Of a DNA stretch of 64,000 bases, positions 1 through 9,048 are shown one piece after another; positions within the stretch are counted from its first letter, which is position 1; each line of letters begins with the position of its first letter. Source of the DNA: Blattamonas nauphoetae. Lineage: Eukaryota > Preaxostyla > Oxymonadida. Both the position numbers and the translations under genes were made by a program. The notes beneath the pieces are model-generated. The model made no database searches and was not told the DNA's origin. It worked only from the letters and a program-made list of their open reading frames with translations. The stretch spans positions 1 through 64,000 of the forward strand of contig JARBJD010000002.1 in the NCBI GenBank assembly GCA_033064195.1, given 5' to 3'.

Positions 1-134
1 GTCCATCATTGTCATTCCTATTTTTAGATGTTCTTCGTTCGCCTAGGATCCTACGATTAATCAAAGGATAATCGTTTGGAGATTCTTCACTGAAATCGTC
101 AATATAAAAATTAGAGTCAAGAGATTCTGCATTT

Positions 135-507
135 TCATCGAAGTGATTTGTTTTGCCACTGGTTGTCAATGATCTCTTGTACGCAGCTTTCACAGAGTTC
201 CAACAGAAATGGAAGTGCATCATCGTATTTCACTTTCACATACGGAACATTCAGGATTGGTTTGAACTTATCGAAGGTTGGATCAATGTTTCTTATCAGT
301 GACGAAGACGAACAAGTGAAAGAGTTATTTCTGACCTGAACATTCTGGAGCTGTAGCCTCTCGAAGAGCATTGAATGTCTTCCACTTCCTCTGTTTCACA
401 AGGACATTTGACACGCTGTTGCGATTGAAATTCAAGTCTGGATGAATCTGTGATTGAACTTCATGAGAAACATTCCTATTTGATGCTTCACTCAATTTAG
501 CATTCAC
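135..507 (-). CDS. Unrecognised coding stretches of the virus-like element
   Basis: Two short leftward coding stretches lie side by side at 135-371 and 325-507. Their products are polar and lysine/asparagine-rich, with no motif I recognise. They sit at the left edge of the window, leftward, opposite to the block of rightward genes that starts at 603. They are listed because base composition and codon usage match the element genes nearby. They could be chance open frames. Confidence 0.25.
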
Positions 508-602
508 GTATGCTTATGAAAAGCGATAACGGAGATTTGTTCATTTGTGATTTAACTCTAATTAAAATATACTTTTGGTTTTATTTTGTATGAAAACACA
601 CA

Positions 603-1559
603 ATGTCACAAAAGATAGTGTACGTTCAACCACAAAGCACAAGCGAAGAAACCAAAATGAGATACGCAGCAGAGACTCAAGCAGCATTGAAACGAATCTA
701 TGCCGACGATGATATTCAAACCAGACGCAATGATGTTCTGTGCAGTCTTCCATCAGCGTTAGAATACATCAAGAGAACTGGACGAAATTGGACTGCGAAA
801 ATAGAACAATATGGACAAGTTCCTGATGTGATGGTCTACGATAATGATACTGGAGATTTGATTGCAGTCAATGGTGCTATGCTAACTCCATACAACAGTA
901 GACCAGTCAAAGAGACATACTATGCAATGAATCCAACCCCAGATATGCGAAGACAGAAATCATACACATCATTCAATCAAGAACACGGAAGGAAAATAAA
1001 AGCGGTGCATAGGAATTTCCTTAAGAATGGAACATACGATTTGCCAACCAATTATCGAGACATCAGTTATGCAGATATGAAAACACAAAGATCTCAACAA
1101 CCATCCGCAATAATGAAGAGAGCTGTTGGTGATCACATGACGAACACATTGGGAATAACTCGTGCAAATCGAAGCAATCCAGCTGATCCCAGCAAGAATG
1201 TTTTAGACAATATGGTGTTCAATTCAATTCAATCACAAATTGCATCACTGATGTGGGATCAATGGCTTATTGATCATGTTCAGGACTACAATCCCAGTAT
1301 GAAACAAAAGAAAGCCTTCAAGGATCAGATTTATCCAGTGTTTCTCCAAATGATCACTCAAGATCCAACGTATTTATCGGAATACTGTACTCACTATTCA
1401 CATCAGATATCAACACAATTGAATCAACTGAAAGGAAAAGCATTCAAAACAGTCACAGATGATGATATCGATCAAAACCAATCTGAGATGCCTGGGTATT
1501 ATCGATTTGCACAGTTGGACAGTTCTGGAATGGGAGCTATAGATCGAGCAGAAATGTGA
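603..1559 (+). CDS. Unknown element protein, 318 residues
   Basis: A 318-residue open frame and the first long gene of the rightward block. A T-rich stretch (TTTTATTTTG) ends about 10 nt before the start codon, as for other genes of the element. The product is polar and probably soluble. It has no signal peptide or membrane segment, and no motif I know. A middle segment is rich in basic residues and Ser/Gln/Asn (around residues 120-200), followed by a helical-looking segment (around residues 200-290) with regularly spaced aromatic residues. Its place beside the capsid-like genes suggests a virion-related role such as a minor structural protein, but that is only context. Confidence 0.55.
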   Translation: MSQKIVYVQPQSTSEETKMRYAAETQAALKRIYADDDIQTRRNDVLCSLPSALEYIKRTGRNWTAKIEQYGQVPDVMVYDNDTGDLIAVNGAMLTPYNSRPVKETYYAMNPTPDMRRQKSYTSFNQEHGRKIKAVHRNFLKNGTYDLPTNYRDISYADMKTQRSQQPSAIMKRAVGDHMTNTLGITRANRSNPADPSKNVLDNMVFNSIQSQIASLMWDQWLIDHVQDYNPSMKQKKAFKDQIYPVFLQMITQDPTYLSEYCTHYSHQISTQLNQLKGKAFKTVTDDDIDQNQSEMPGYYRFAQLDSSGMGAIDRAEM

Positions 1560-1599
1560 ATTTAAACACATTAATATATATTTTTTACTTTGATAGAAA

Positions 1600-2520
1600 G
1601 TGATGCAGCCAATTCTAAGTTGTCAATTTACGAAACACACAAGTTCTTCTTCAGTACCAACATCAATCACCAACAATGTCATCATCGACAACAAAGGCTC
1701 GAATTCTGGAAGGATGAATAGTGAGCAAAGTGCGAATGTGGAGCTTGAAAATGAACGAGGTGCTTACGATCCACCACTCGAGACATATCCATCAGCCCCC
1801 ATTCAAAGCCGTTCAATACTACTGCGGGAGTTACGTCCAATATTTCAGCATTCAAAGATCAGTTGCTACTCGTCTACAAGAATGCATTCGCCTGTGAAAA
1901 GAAACTGTTGAATAACCTGATTGAACCATCAAAGAAACTGATCACGAACCAAAGTGATTTATGTGCTCTGATTGCGACTCTTACTGGGATCAATGATGTG
2001 GTGATTGAATTGGATGATCTGTCTGACAAGTGTCTATGTCTGAATAAACTCCCAATCTTTCGAACAATATTCAAGATCCTTGTTGGAGGAAAGATATGAG
2101 TATTGCCTATAACGAAGCCTACAACACTATTCTCAATTATGGCATTTCTCTAACAAAGACAATCCCGAGATAAATTATTCATGAATTGTATTTTTTATTT
2201 TTACATAAATGGCACCAGGAAGTTTCAACAAACTCAAAATATCGGCAAGCAATTCTTTCAATTCATCAAACCTCTAGCTCCAACATTGCTTCCAAGTAGG
2301 TGGTGGATTGCTCTCTCAAACGAACAGTAAATTTGGACAAACAGCAGGAGGAATACTGAATGGATTAGGAGGAATGATGGACGTTTATCAATAAAACAAG
2401 GCGATCAATCGAGCACAAAACCACAGATGATCGAGTACGAACCACCTCGAAATGGACGATTCTCCAATGATGATATGCCACTCTCCTCTAATTCTAAAAT
2501 TCAATTCAAAGGATAAACAT
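1600..2520 (+). CDS. Short unrecognised coding stretches of the virus-like element
   Basis: This stretch holds several short rightward coding segments (for example 1600-1911 and 1863-2099) between the 318-residue gene and the small hydrophobic-segment protein. A T-rich promoter-like motif sits at about 2189-2202, directly before the start of another small coding segment beginning near 2209. None of the products matches a family I know. I treat the stretch as small accessory or minor structural genes of the element, in unclear condition. Confidence 0.3.
2189..2202 (+). promoter_or_regulatory. T-rich promoter-like motif, copy before a small gene
   Basis: TATTTTTTATTTTT ends about 6 nt before an ATG near 2209. 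The same string recurs before most other genes of the element. Confidence 0.5.
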
Positions 2521-2554
2521 TCACTAGTATTCGAATATTTTTATTTTCATTAAA

Positions 2555-2859
2555 ATGGCACCAGGTTGGTTATCAAAATTAGCAGCAGTTGGCAAAATAT
2601 ACTCAGAGTTGGAGCTCCATTTCTGAATCTCATCCCCTTCGTTGGACCACTGATTTCTAAGGTAGCACAGACAGGAATTGCAATGATTCCAGACGTGAAG
2701 TCGGATCAGCAAATCCACGCAGAAAAAATGGCACAATATGAGCAAGCAATGAATGAAGGAAACACAGCAGTAGCGAACAAACTCAGAGGTGAAATACTGA
2801 GACTAGAAGAAAAGCTGAAGCCAAAAACAAAGAAACCAAAAAAGGAAAAGTCTCGCTAG
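2555..2859 (+). CDS. Small element protein with a hydrophobic segment and basic tail
   Basis: The region encodes a small protein of roughly 100 residues. A hydrophobic Gly/Pro-containing segment (FLNLIPFVGPLISKVAQTG) is followed by a charged helix and a strongly basic tail, where the last 15 or so residues are mostly Lys and Pro. A T-rich motif lies just before the first ATG near 2555. A membrane-active or DNA-binding minor virion protein is a reasonable guess from this layout, because small proteins with a hydrophobic patch and a basic tail are common in capsid-bearing elements. No family was recognised. Confidence 0.4.
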
Positions 2860-2906
2860 AGGCTTCGAACCCTTTTGGGGAAAGAGTAAATGAAAGTAAC
2901 AATTCT

Positions 2907-2920
2907 GTTTTTTTATTTTT
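2907..2920 (+). promoter_or_regulatory. T-rich promoter-like motif before capsid-like protein A
   Basis: A run of T with one central A (TTTTTTTATTTTT type) ends 6 nt before the ATG at 2927. Spacing and sequence match the other copies. Confidence 0.5.
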
Positions 2921-2926
2921 GATAAA

Positions 2927-4810
2927 ATGAACTCGTATATAACACATCTGACAAACAAAAGAACTGGAGCATCATCTTTGACTGGAAATACCACTGGAAG
3001 GATAGAATACACGAGAGATGACATGGGTCAAATACAACAGCAACTTCAGTCCGAGCATCACATTAATTACCTTCTGAATGATGGAGCACACAGTACTTCT
3101 ATTCAAGAATTGAAACCATCAGAGAATGCACGATTCTATACAGGGCAAGAGATAATCATTCCGTTAACTGGGAATCAGGACATTTGTCAAATTGATGATT
3201 CGTTTATCACATTCACTATGACAGCAAGGCTTACAGTCAATAACTGGCAAACTACTGCTGGTAAAATTGGATCATACATGAATGAGAGAATATTCATATT
3301 TGTGGGACTGAAGCATTCTGCATCAATCTTTCGTGACCTCACTGTTCTTCACAAAAACCAGAGAATAATTAGCACAACAAACAATGATGTATCAATGGAG
3401 TCTCACATCTACAATATGATAAAACCAAAGAGTCAATTAGAGAATCGAAAGCACTCACATACACCTTGGAAAAATGCTTGGAATCATGATGAATCTGTTG
3501 CCGGGGTGTACATTCCACTTTCGGATTTCACGACAACGTCAGGAACAGGAGTGTTTCAAGACAGTATTGATGTACCAATTCGTGTGTCAATCAATCTTGA
3601 AGATCTACTGATATTCTCAGGCATGACGGACTATCCAAGATGTCTCTTTGGAGATCTGAAATTGAGTGTTCACATGAATGAAGATGCATTGGTTTGTTGT
3701 CCAGTTAATCCTGAACTCACTTTGAAAGATACACTCTCGTTAATAATGAGCGACTATAAATCATTATGTCCTCCAATTCAAAGTTCTATTCTAAACTGTC
3801 AATCTACTCGTCCATATTTCTTTAACAATCTTGTCACCTCATGCACTAAGAATTTCGTTCAGATTGGTCCATCATTCAGGATACCAGCAGTTACTCAAGA
3901 TATCACAATTAATTCAGCTGGAACTATCACAAAAGAACCAGAATATGTGGATCAGTCCATCTTACTAAACGTCATGACGTATCAAATTGATGATGTGTAT
4001 TGCATGAGTGCTGGATACAATATGAAAAAAGATGCAAAAGAGAATCTGAAGAAGATGTATCAGGATCGTCCTGGAACAATTCCGGCTGAGAAGATATCGT
4101 TTTATCCATTTCAGAAGACACCAACGGAAACAGGAATTGATTGTACTCAACAAATGGTACTAGTAAACGCAAAGGATATTATGCTCCTGTTTCGTCACTA
4201 CGAGAATGAAGTCACTTGTTTCCACAATCCAATGCAGAAGAATCTTCAAGTGAATCTACAAAACAGGTATTTTCCAGAACAACCAACAACCACATTTGGA
4301 GCTCGCTTTTATCAGTTCGCATTATCGACTCTCAATCTCGATTCGTATCTAGCTGTTCCTGATGATTTAGAGCGATCATTGACAGATTCTCTCGTTGAAC
4401 AGAAACTCTCTGGTGATCGGAATTATGAAAAAGAGACAATGACAAGAGTACGCCCGATTCATGACAATACTGACTTCCTTTTGTGCTTTCCAACTCAGAG
4501 AAATGGTTGTCCAACAAACTGCAATGATTCAATCAGTTCCAGAGGTCAGAATGTTGCAGTCACATTGAGATCACATCCGATTTATCAAGGAGTGATTGAT
4601 ACCTACTACAATGTTCTTGATACAAGTCAAGGAATTCCTGAAAAGCTTGGAATGATGACAACATTTACGCATCCTCCAGCACCGATTGTAGCGACTACTG
4701 CAACAACGTGGTGGGTACTACGATTCAGTAACGATGAACCCAGAGTCGAGTACTATCTAAATCACACACTGAAAGCATTGCACCAAGATCTCGGTATCGT
4801 TCCAAATTGA
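2927..4810 (+). CDS. Capsid-like protein A (candidate major capsid protein)
   Basis: An open frame of 627 residues. The product is beta-rich with many Thr, Asn and aromatic residues and no membrane segment or signal peptide. Its length fits double jelly-roll major capsid proteins of Polintons and virophages (about 500-650 residues). The strongest support is its parallel layout with the next gene. Both have a Phe-Gly-leucine turn followed by an Arg-Asp pair (residues 125-140 here), a His-rich segment with a Trp-x-x-x-Trp/Asn motif (around residues 175-190), a Phe-Gly-[DN]-Leu-[KR] segment near the middle, and a related C-terminal segment ending in a Trp-x-Leu/Phe-Arg/Trp motif. The gene is preceded by the T-rich motif at 2907-2920. 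The capsid role is inferred from size, fold-like composition and duplication, not from a database match. Confidence 0.5.
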   Translation: MNSYITHLTNKRTGASSLTGNTTGRIEYTRDDMGQIQQQLQSEHHINYLLNDGAHSTSIQELKPSENARFYTGQEIIIPLTGNQDICQIDDSFITFTMTARLTVNNWQTTAGKIGSYMNERIFIFVGLKHSASIFRDLTVLHKNQRIISTTNNDVSMESHIYNMIKPKSQLENRKHSHTPWKNAWNHDESVAGVYIPLSDFTTTSGTGVFQDSIDVPIRVSINLEDLLIFSGMTDYPRCLFGDLKLSVHMNEDALVCCPVNPELTLKDTLSLIMSDYKSLCPPIQSSILNCQSTRPYFFNNLVTSCTKNFVQIGPSFRIPAVTQDITINSAGTITKEPEYVDQSILLNVMTYQIDDVYCMSAGYNMKKDAKENLKKMYQDRPGTIPAEKISFYPFQKTPTETGIDCTQQMVLVNAKDIMLLFRHYENEVTCFHNPMQKNLQVNLQNRYFPEQPTTTFGARFYQFALSTLNLDSYLAVPDDLERSLTDSLVEQKLSGDRNYEKETMTRVRPIHDNTDFLLCFPTQRNGCPTNCNDSISSRGQNVAVTLRSHPIYQGVIDTYYNVLDTSQGIPEKLGMMTTFTHPPAPIVATTATTWWVLRFSNDEPRVEYYLNHTLKALHQDLGIVPN

Positions 4811-4838
4811 AAACAGTAAAAGAAAATAATGATATTGT

Positions 4839-4851
4839 ATTTTTTATTTTT
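4839..4851 (+). promoter_or_regulatory. T-rich promoter-like motif before capsid-like protein B
   Basis: ATTTTTTATTTTT lies 6 nt before the annotated start at 4858, in the 47-bp gap between the two capsid-like genes. Confidence 0.5.
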
Positions 4852-4857
4852 CTATAA

Positions 4858-6555
4858 GTGAGAAGTATCAGATCTAATCAATCCAAACCAACATCGACAT
4901 TACTTGAGCAAATTGAAGTGCAGAACCACTTACCAAAACAATGGGATTCAGAACCACATGTGTTCACAATCCAAGAAGTACATACAACAAATCCTCCCAT
5001 GCCATGCAGAATCGGAGATGAGATTGAAGTTCCATTATGTTATGACGGTCATGATGTGACTGACTTTGAGAAGAGTCATTTACGTATCGATCTAAAGGTC
5101 ACTGTTTCAGTTACATCACCCGAGTATGTAGATAATCAAAAAGTTGGTGTGTTCGGAATGTTCTACGGATTTAAATCGTCATCAGATGCAATTCGAGACA
5201 TGAGACTCGTCGACAGTCAAGGTAACATTATTGATAATACACTTCAGAATAATCATGTTCACGAATCATTTCTGTATCACACATTCAAGTCACATGAAGA
5301 GAAAAACAACATGAAGCATTGCTACAGTCTTTGGGAAAATGTTCAGAGAATGGATCCAAGTGTGTGTGGATGCTACTATACTCCGGTCTCCTCCGGATCA
5401 AATATCTTTCCTCCAACTCACACAATCACAATTCCATTGGTGATTCCATTTGTGAACTTACTTCCACTTAGTACATTTGATCAATATCCAAATTCAATCT
5501 TTGGTAATCTACGTTTGAGATTTCATTTGACAGCTGATTCACTTGTGTATTGTCCGATTCAACCATCTACTGTTCTTCAAAAATCAGTCACAGATCAGTG
5601 GAATATTGCTTGTGAAGATTTGGCAAACTCGCTTGGTGGAGGTCGTGCGGAGATAATATATCAAGGAGATTGGGTTTATACAACACAGGAATTTACTCAA
5701 ATTGGTAATCCAGTCGAACAATGTAATGGATACTCCAACATCACTCAACCATCAGCAGTAATACCAGGAGTCAATATAAAGACTGCAACAACCACTCTGG
5801 TTTCTTCATCTGTGGAAAAAGCAACAACAATTTGTTATGGATATCAAATGACTGATGCAACAAAACAATCTCTCATCAATACCTATTCAAAGACACTGTA
5901 TGTCCTCAAAGCAGAAAGAATTGACACACAATCATTCCAATCAAAAGCAACAGCAATGGGAGTTAGATCAAACATCAGCATCAAGCTCAACAATCTCATG
6001 AATCTAATGTGCCTATTCCCAGAAAGACCAAACGAGTGTACAGTCTTCAGAAATCCTCACTATGATGGTCAATTCGAGATGCTTGGATCCAACTTTCCTA
6101 ATTTCCCGATGTCAACACTCTCGCCTGAGTTCTATCAAATGATGATGGTGAATGGTGATTTCCTTGGGTGTTCTGCAACAGAAGAGTTTGAAAATTCTAT
6201 TTGTTCAACTCGTGTCTACAACGACAGAGGAAAAGATTTCAAGAGAAGAAGAGCAACAACAGATGCAACGAGTTTCACATTCATGGTCCCAACAGAACGA
6301 GGTAATATCGCTGGTGGAGAAGAAGGTATATCGACAGCAGAATCAGTTAATATTGTCTTCAGAGGAACACCAATCCATCAGGGAGCACTTGATCCATATT
6401 TCACATCAACTGCAGAAGGTCCTCCTCCACCGATATTGGCATTGCATCAAGCAACATACTGGTTGTTCTGGATTGAGAATGGACAACCACGAGTGCGATA
6501 TGTCATTGATCGTCGACTTCAAGAAGCGTGTGAAGAAGTGAAGAGAGGTTATTAA
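4858..6555 (+). CDS. Capsid-like protein B (paralogue of protein A)
   Basis: An open frame of about 565 residues starting 47 bp after capsid-like protein A and sharing its layout. An early segment with Ile-Gly-[DQ]-Glu-[IV] is followed by Phe-Lys-Ser-Ser-Ser-Asp-Ala-Ile-Arg-Asp, a His-rich loop with Leu-Trp-Glu-Asn-Val, Phe-Gly-Asn-Leu-Arg in the middle, and a C-terminal block with Tyr-Trp-Leu-Phe-Trp and Pro-Arg-Val-Arg-Tyr. The two proteins look like a tandem duplication that has diverged strongly. Possible roles are a second capsomer type (major plus variant capsid protein) or a penton-like partner. The T-rich motif at 4839-4851 precedes it. Confidence 0.5.
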   Translation: MRSIRSNQSKPTSTLLEQIEVQNHLPKQWDSEPHVFTIQEVHTTNPPMPCRIGDEIEVPLCYDGHDVTDFEKSHLRIDLKVTVSVTSPEYVDNQKVGVFGMFYGFKSSSDAIRDMRLVDSQGNIIDNTLQNNHVHESFLYHTFKSHEEKNNMKHCYSLWENVQRMDPSVCGCYYTPVSSGSNIFPPTHTITIPLVIPFVNLLPLSTFDQYPNSIFGNLRLRFHLTADSLVYCPIQPSTVLQKSVTDQWNIACEDLANSLGGGRAEIIYQGDWVYTTQEFTQIGNPVEQCNGYSNITQPSAVIPGVNIKTATTTLVSSSVEKATTICYGYQMTDATKQSLINTYSKTLYVLKAERIDTQSFQSKATAMGVRSNISIKLNNLMNLMCLFPERPNECTVFRNPHYDGQFEMLGSNFPNFPMSTLSPEFYQMMMVNGDFLGCSATEEFENSICSTRVYNDRGKDFKRRRATTDATSFTFMVPTERGNIAGGEEGISTAESVNIVFRGTPIHQGALDPYFTSTAEGPPPPILALHQATYWLFWIENGQPRVRYVIDRRLQEACEEVKRGY

Positions 6556-6709
6556 AAGAATCAAATATGATATTTTATTTTTGTTGAAAACACAAATGGT
6601 GAAGCGTTACTTCTCAATTTAGAATTCTCACACTGCTCAACTACCTCCTGATTTTTCTAATTCTAGAAAACAAAAATATGTTCACTTCCTCGACTGCAAA
6701 CTCATTCAT

Positions 6710-7006
6710 GTGAAGGAAGAAATTGATGGTTCAACAACAGTCGTTTCCAAGGATATTCCTCAACACATTACAATCCACGGTGATTGGATTCAAACTGACG
6801 CATTCAATGATTCATATGTTGCTTTCTGTAACGAACAGATTGCGAAGCGAAAGAAGTGGGAATTAACTACTCGACAATCAATTGTGAAGATCTGGTTCAA
6901 AGACAGTTCTGGTGAATCAATCGAGATGGAAACAACAGAGACAATCAATGGAAAAATAATCAAGGAGAGCTATGAATTTCTGGTTGATCTCATGTTGGAG
7001 TACTAG
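6710..7006 (+). CDS. Small unknown element protein (98 residues)
   Basis: This is the last rightward gene of the block, ending 10 bp before the convergent fibre-like gene finishes on the other strand. The visible product is acidic and polar, with alternating beta-prone and charged stretches (for example IVKIWFKDSSGESIEM). No motif was recognised. Coding sequence of the same kind seems to run further upstream, towards the T-rich motif at 6571-6582, so the annotated start is uncertain. Confidence 0.35.
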   Translation: MKEEIDGSTTVVSKDIPQHITIHGDWIQTDAFNDSYVAFCNEQIAKRKKWELTTRQSIVKIWFKDSSGESIEMETTETINGKIIKESYEFLVDLMLEY

Positions 7007-7673
7007 TCATTGTTTCGATCAGAGAATAATATTTTTGGATTTGTTCATTGATGAGTGTCTGTTGTTGTCCGACGATTGAACATAATTCCTGAATGGCTTT
7101 GATACAGAAGCAAGAGAGTTCAGCATAATCAACTTGAAGACAATCTGGATTGGAATCATTCACAACTTCAGGGAATATTTCTTGGATCTGCTGGGCAATC
7201 ACACCAATGTGCTTCTTCTCCCTTTCCTTCTTCAAGCATTCGCATTTCTCTTTGCAATTCTTTAAGTGATCTTCATCAGTCTCGTTCTCGATTTGCTTCG
7301 TTACTTTGTTAATCTTCGAGTCGAATGTGTTGAATTGGTAGCGAACAATTTCCACTTTATTCAGTTGTTCAAGAACATCAGGGTATAGTTCAATATTTCT
7401 TTTCACTCTTCGGTCTGACAGTTGAGAAAAACTTCCTGTTGTGGATATTGAAAACACTCCTGAACCTGTGTCCTCATCGTAGTAATACAAAGCTGGTTTG
7501 TCACACGGTGACCACATGATAATTCCATCACCATTGAACTGAATTCCTGAAGTTTCTGCAAGTGATTGTGATATTGAAACGCCAGAAGAAAATGTTGAGG
7601 ACGGATACGTTCCAGGATACTTCGGAAGTGATCCCTCTGATATGTTCCAATTCGCTCCATTCACATTGATCAA
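6990..7673 (-). CDS. Fibre-like protein with C-terminal peptidase S74 chaperone domain
   Basis: The C-terminal half is a clear intramolecular chaperone of the endosialidase/tail-fibre type (peptidase S74). It starts with Ser-Asp-x-Arg-x-Lys-x-Asn (SDRRVKRNIELYPD), whose Ser and Lys form the self-cleavage dyad in this family. It continues with a helical region rich in Lys/Glu, then His-Ile-Gly-Val-Ile-Ala-Gln-Gln-Ile and Phe-Pro-Glu-Val-Val, and ends with Val-Asp-Tyr-Ala-Glu-Leu and Ala-Ile-Gln-Glu-Leu. In known proteins the domain trimerises a beta-helical fibre and then cuts itself off. The N-terminal part here is Gly/Ser/Thr-rich, as expected for a fibre stalk. This suggests a receptor-binding spike on the element's particle. 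The S74 call is confident; the fibre role is inferred. Confidence 0.75.
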   Translation of the reverse strand: MINVNGANWNISEGSLPKYPGTYPSSTFSSGVSISQSLAETSGIQFNGDGIIMWSPCDKPALYYYDEDTGSGVFSISTTGSFSQLSDRRVKRNIELYPDVLEQLNKVEIVRYQFNTFDSKINKVTKQIENETDEDHLKNCKEKCECLKKEREKKHIGVIAQQIQEIFPEVVNDSNPDCLQVDYAELSCFCIKAIQELCSIVGQQQTLINEQIQKYYSLIETMTSTPT

Positions 7674-7676
7674 TCC

Positions 7677-7898
7677 TCAAATTGTTGGTGTTGCAATACC
7701 AGCTGAACAAGTGATTGATCCATTTGTGCTCACCACTTTTTGGATTGAAGAGATCGCTGTCTGCTGTGCTTCTGTTGTCTTCTGAAGTGATTCAATCACT
7801 GCTGCATTCTCGTTGGTTGTCGAGAGATTATGATCAATCATTTTCTCAATCATTTGTGAATTGTATTTTTGTCGATTCATTTTTGGTTGCTCTTTCAT
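7677..7898 (-). CDS. Short unrecognised coding stretch of the element
   Basis: A leftward coding stretch of about 73 residues. The product is rich in Gln, Thr, Asn and Ser with a predicted helical, coiled-coil-prone N-terminal half. An A-rich (T-rich on the coding strand) motif sits just outside its start at 7901-7911. No family was recognised. Confidence 0.35.
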   Translation of the reverse strand: MKEQPKMNRQKYNSQMIEKMIDHNLSTTNENAAVIESLQKTTEAQQTAISSIQKVVSTNGSITCSAGIATPTI

Positions 7899-8134
7899 AG
7901 AAAATAAAAAAATGACAATCCCTCATGAACATACGTCACCGGCACATTATTTCTGACATACTCAGAGACTAGCGAACAGTTCTCTTCTCTCATTGATTCA
8001 ATTAAAGCTTGTTCTGAACATACTCGACGTCTTTCCTTGTACAACAAACTCGTGGGAGTTTGGCGCCTCTCACGATTCTCTTCAGTTGGATTCATTAAAT
8101 ACAAATTAAAAAATTCAAAAATAAAAAAGAACAA
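7895..8134 (-). CDS. Small unknown element protein
   Basis: A leftward open stretch between the fibre-like gene and the 166-residue gene. The likely product starts at the internal Met-Asn-Pro-Thr (near 8095) and is short, charged and Arg/Glu-rich. The promoter-like motif at 8117-8128 lies just upstream of that Met, which supports the internal start. No motif was recognised. Confidence 0.35.
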   Translation of the reverse strand: MFFFIFEFFNLYLMNPTEENRERRQTPTSLLYKERRRVCSEQALIESMREENCSLVSEYVRNNVPVTYVHEGLSFFYFL

Positions 8135-8140
8135 CGAGTT

Positions 8141-8641
8141 TTATTTCTGTTGATCTTTTTGAAGTAACCAATTTGGTACTTTTCTTTTCACGTACTTCAT
8201 CCAGATTTCGGCACAGATTGGTCGATAATATTCGAACGATTCTGGTTTCATCTTCAAGAAACTTTGAGGTTTTGCTCTCAACATGTTCTTCACCATTTGA
8301 CTGATCTGCTCTTTCGATGGTCTGACGTAGAACTCCTCCGATGCACAGGAAAGTTTTCTGACGTCTGCGATTTGACAGATCAGTTGAGGTTGGTTTCGTC
8401 GCCATTTCTTTGTGTCATAGTTCATCCAAGTTGGGTTATCGATGTCAACATATTTTTGGAATAATTGTTTTAAAGTTTTGAAATTGACAATCAGTTCTGG
8501 TTTCCACAATCCTAATTTCATGAGAAATAAATGATTCTGACTCAGGAAATTCATGATGTCACTGTCCTTTCGATTGGGATTAGTGTATTCTAAAATTTGC
8601 TCAAGTTCTTCGATGAGTTCTAGCTGTGCCATTTGGTACAA
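8141..8641 (-). CDS. Unknown helical element protein (166 residues)
   Basis: The outermost leftward gene seen. It encodes 166 residues and starts with an acidic helix (LELIEELEQILEYTN). The rest is helical, rich in Leu, Lys and aromatic residues, with a basic C-terminal end. Two copies of the T-rich motif (read on the coding strand) sit immediately upstream at 8641-8650 and 8656-8667. It has no signal peptide or membrane segment. It resembles no family I can name. Confidence 0.5.
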   Translation of the reverse strand: MYQMAQLELIEELEQILEYTNPNRKDSDIMNFLSQNHLFLMKLGLWKPELIVNFKTLKQLFQKYVDIDNPTWMNYDTKKWRRNQPQLICQIADVRKLSCASEEFYVRPSKEQISQMVKNMLRAKPQSFLKMKPESFEYYRPICAEIWMKYVKRKVPNWLLQKDQQK

Positions 8642-8667
8642 AATAAAAAATTCGAAAAATAAAAAAT
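8641..8667 (-). promoter_or_regulatory. Paired T-rich promoter-like motifs before the 166-residue gene
   Basis: Two copies (8641-8650 and 8656-8667), read on the minus strand, directly abut the start of the leftward gene. Similar single copies lie at 7901-7911 and 8117-8128. Confidence 0.45.
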
Positions 8668-9048
8668 CTCCTTTGTTTTTTCAAAAGTGAAATTTTTCCA
8701 TAACTACTGATCCAATTTCAATAATTCTTGCACCAATGAATTCGCCGTGTCGGATATGACCTTAGATGAGAGTTTAATCAAAATTGGAGAACATCGATTT
8801 TTCTTCATTTTTTCAAGTGCACCATATGCACCAAAAAATGATATATGGCAAAAATCAATATTGTTCAAAAATTTTTGTAAAATCGTTTTTTATCATGTTT
8901 GACATCCATTCTGTGAAATTTGAAGTTGATTTGACGAACAACTACTGTTTTCAAAACTTGATTTTGAAGTGTCCCGTAACTTTTTAACAATCGTCATTAA
9001 AACCCCTCTACACAGATATATAGCCGGGGTAAATCCTCGGAAAAGTAG
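8668..9048. other. AT-rich stretch without a supported gene
   Basis: About 380 bp past the last gene of the virus-like element. It is AT-rich and only short open frames occur. The right boundary of the element probably falls here or slightly further right, but I see no terminal inverted repeat or target duplication, since the left end is outside the window. Confidence 0.4.

Larger units (their letters stand above)
1..8700. mobile_element. Virus-like DNA element, probably Polinton/Maverick-like (right-hand part)
   Basis: This block differs from the rest of the window. Its genes are unspliced and closely packed, rightward from about 0.6 to 7.0 kb and leftward from 7.0 to 8.65 kb. Most are preceded by the same T-rich motif. 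Products include two related proteins of 627 and 565 residues, the size of double jelly-roll major capsid proteins, and a fibre-like protein with a peptidase S74 chaperone domain. The left end lies outside the window, so polymerase B, integrase and the terminal repeats that would prove the family are not visible. The right end is somewhere past 8.67 kb and shows no clear boundary. Several genes stay open over 300-630 codons, so the copy looks fairly young. It appears lightly broken, with perhaps a handful of breaks. The family call is inference; the capsid-plus-fibre cargo is seen. Confidence 0.6.

Noticed and set aside
1-8700. Terminal inverted repeats or target duplication of the virus-like element
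   Set aside because: The left end is outside the window and no matching end is visible on the right, so borders cannot be stated.
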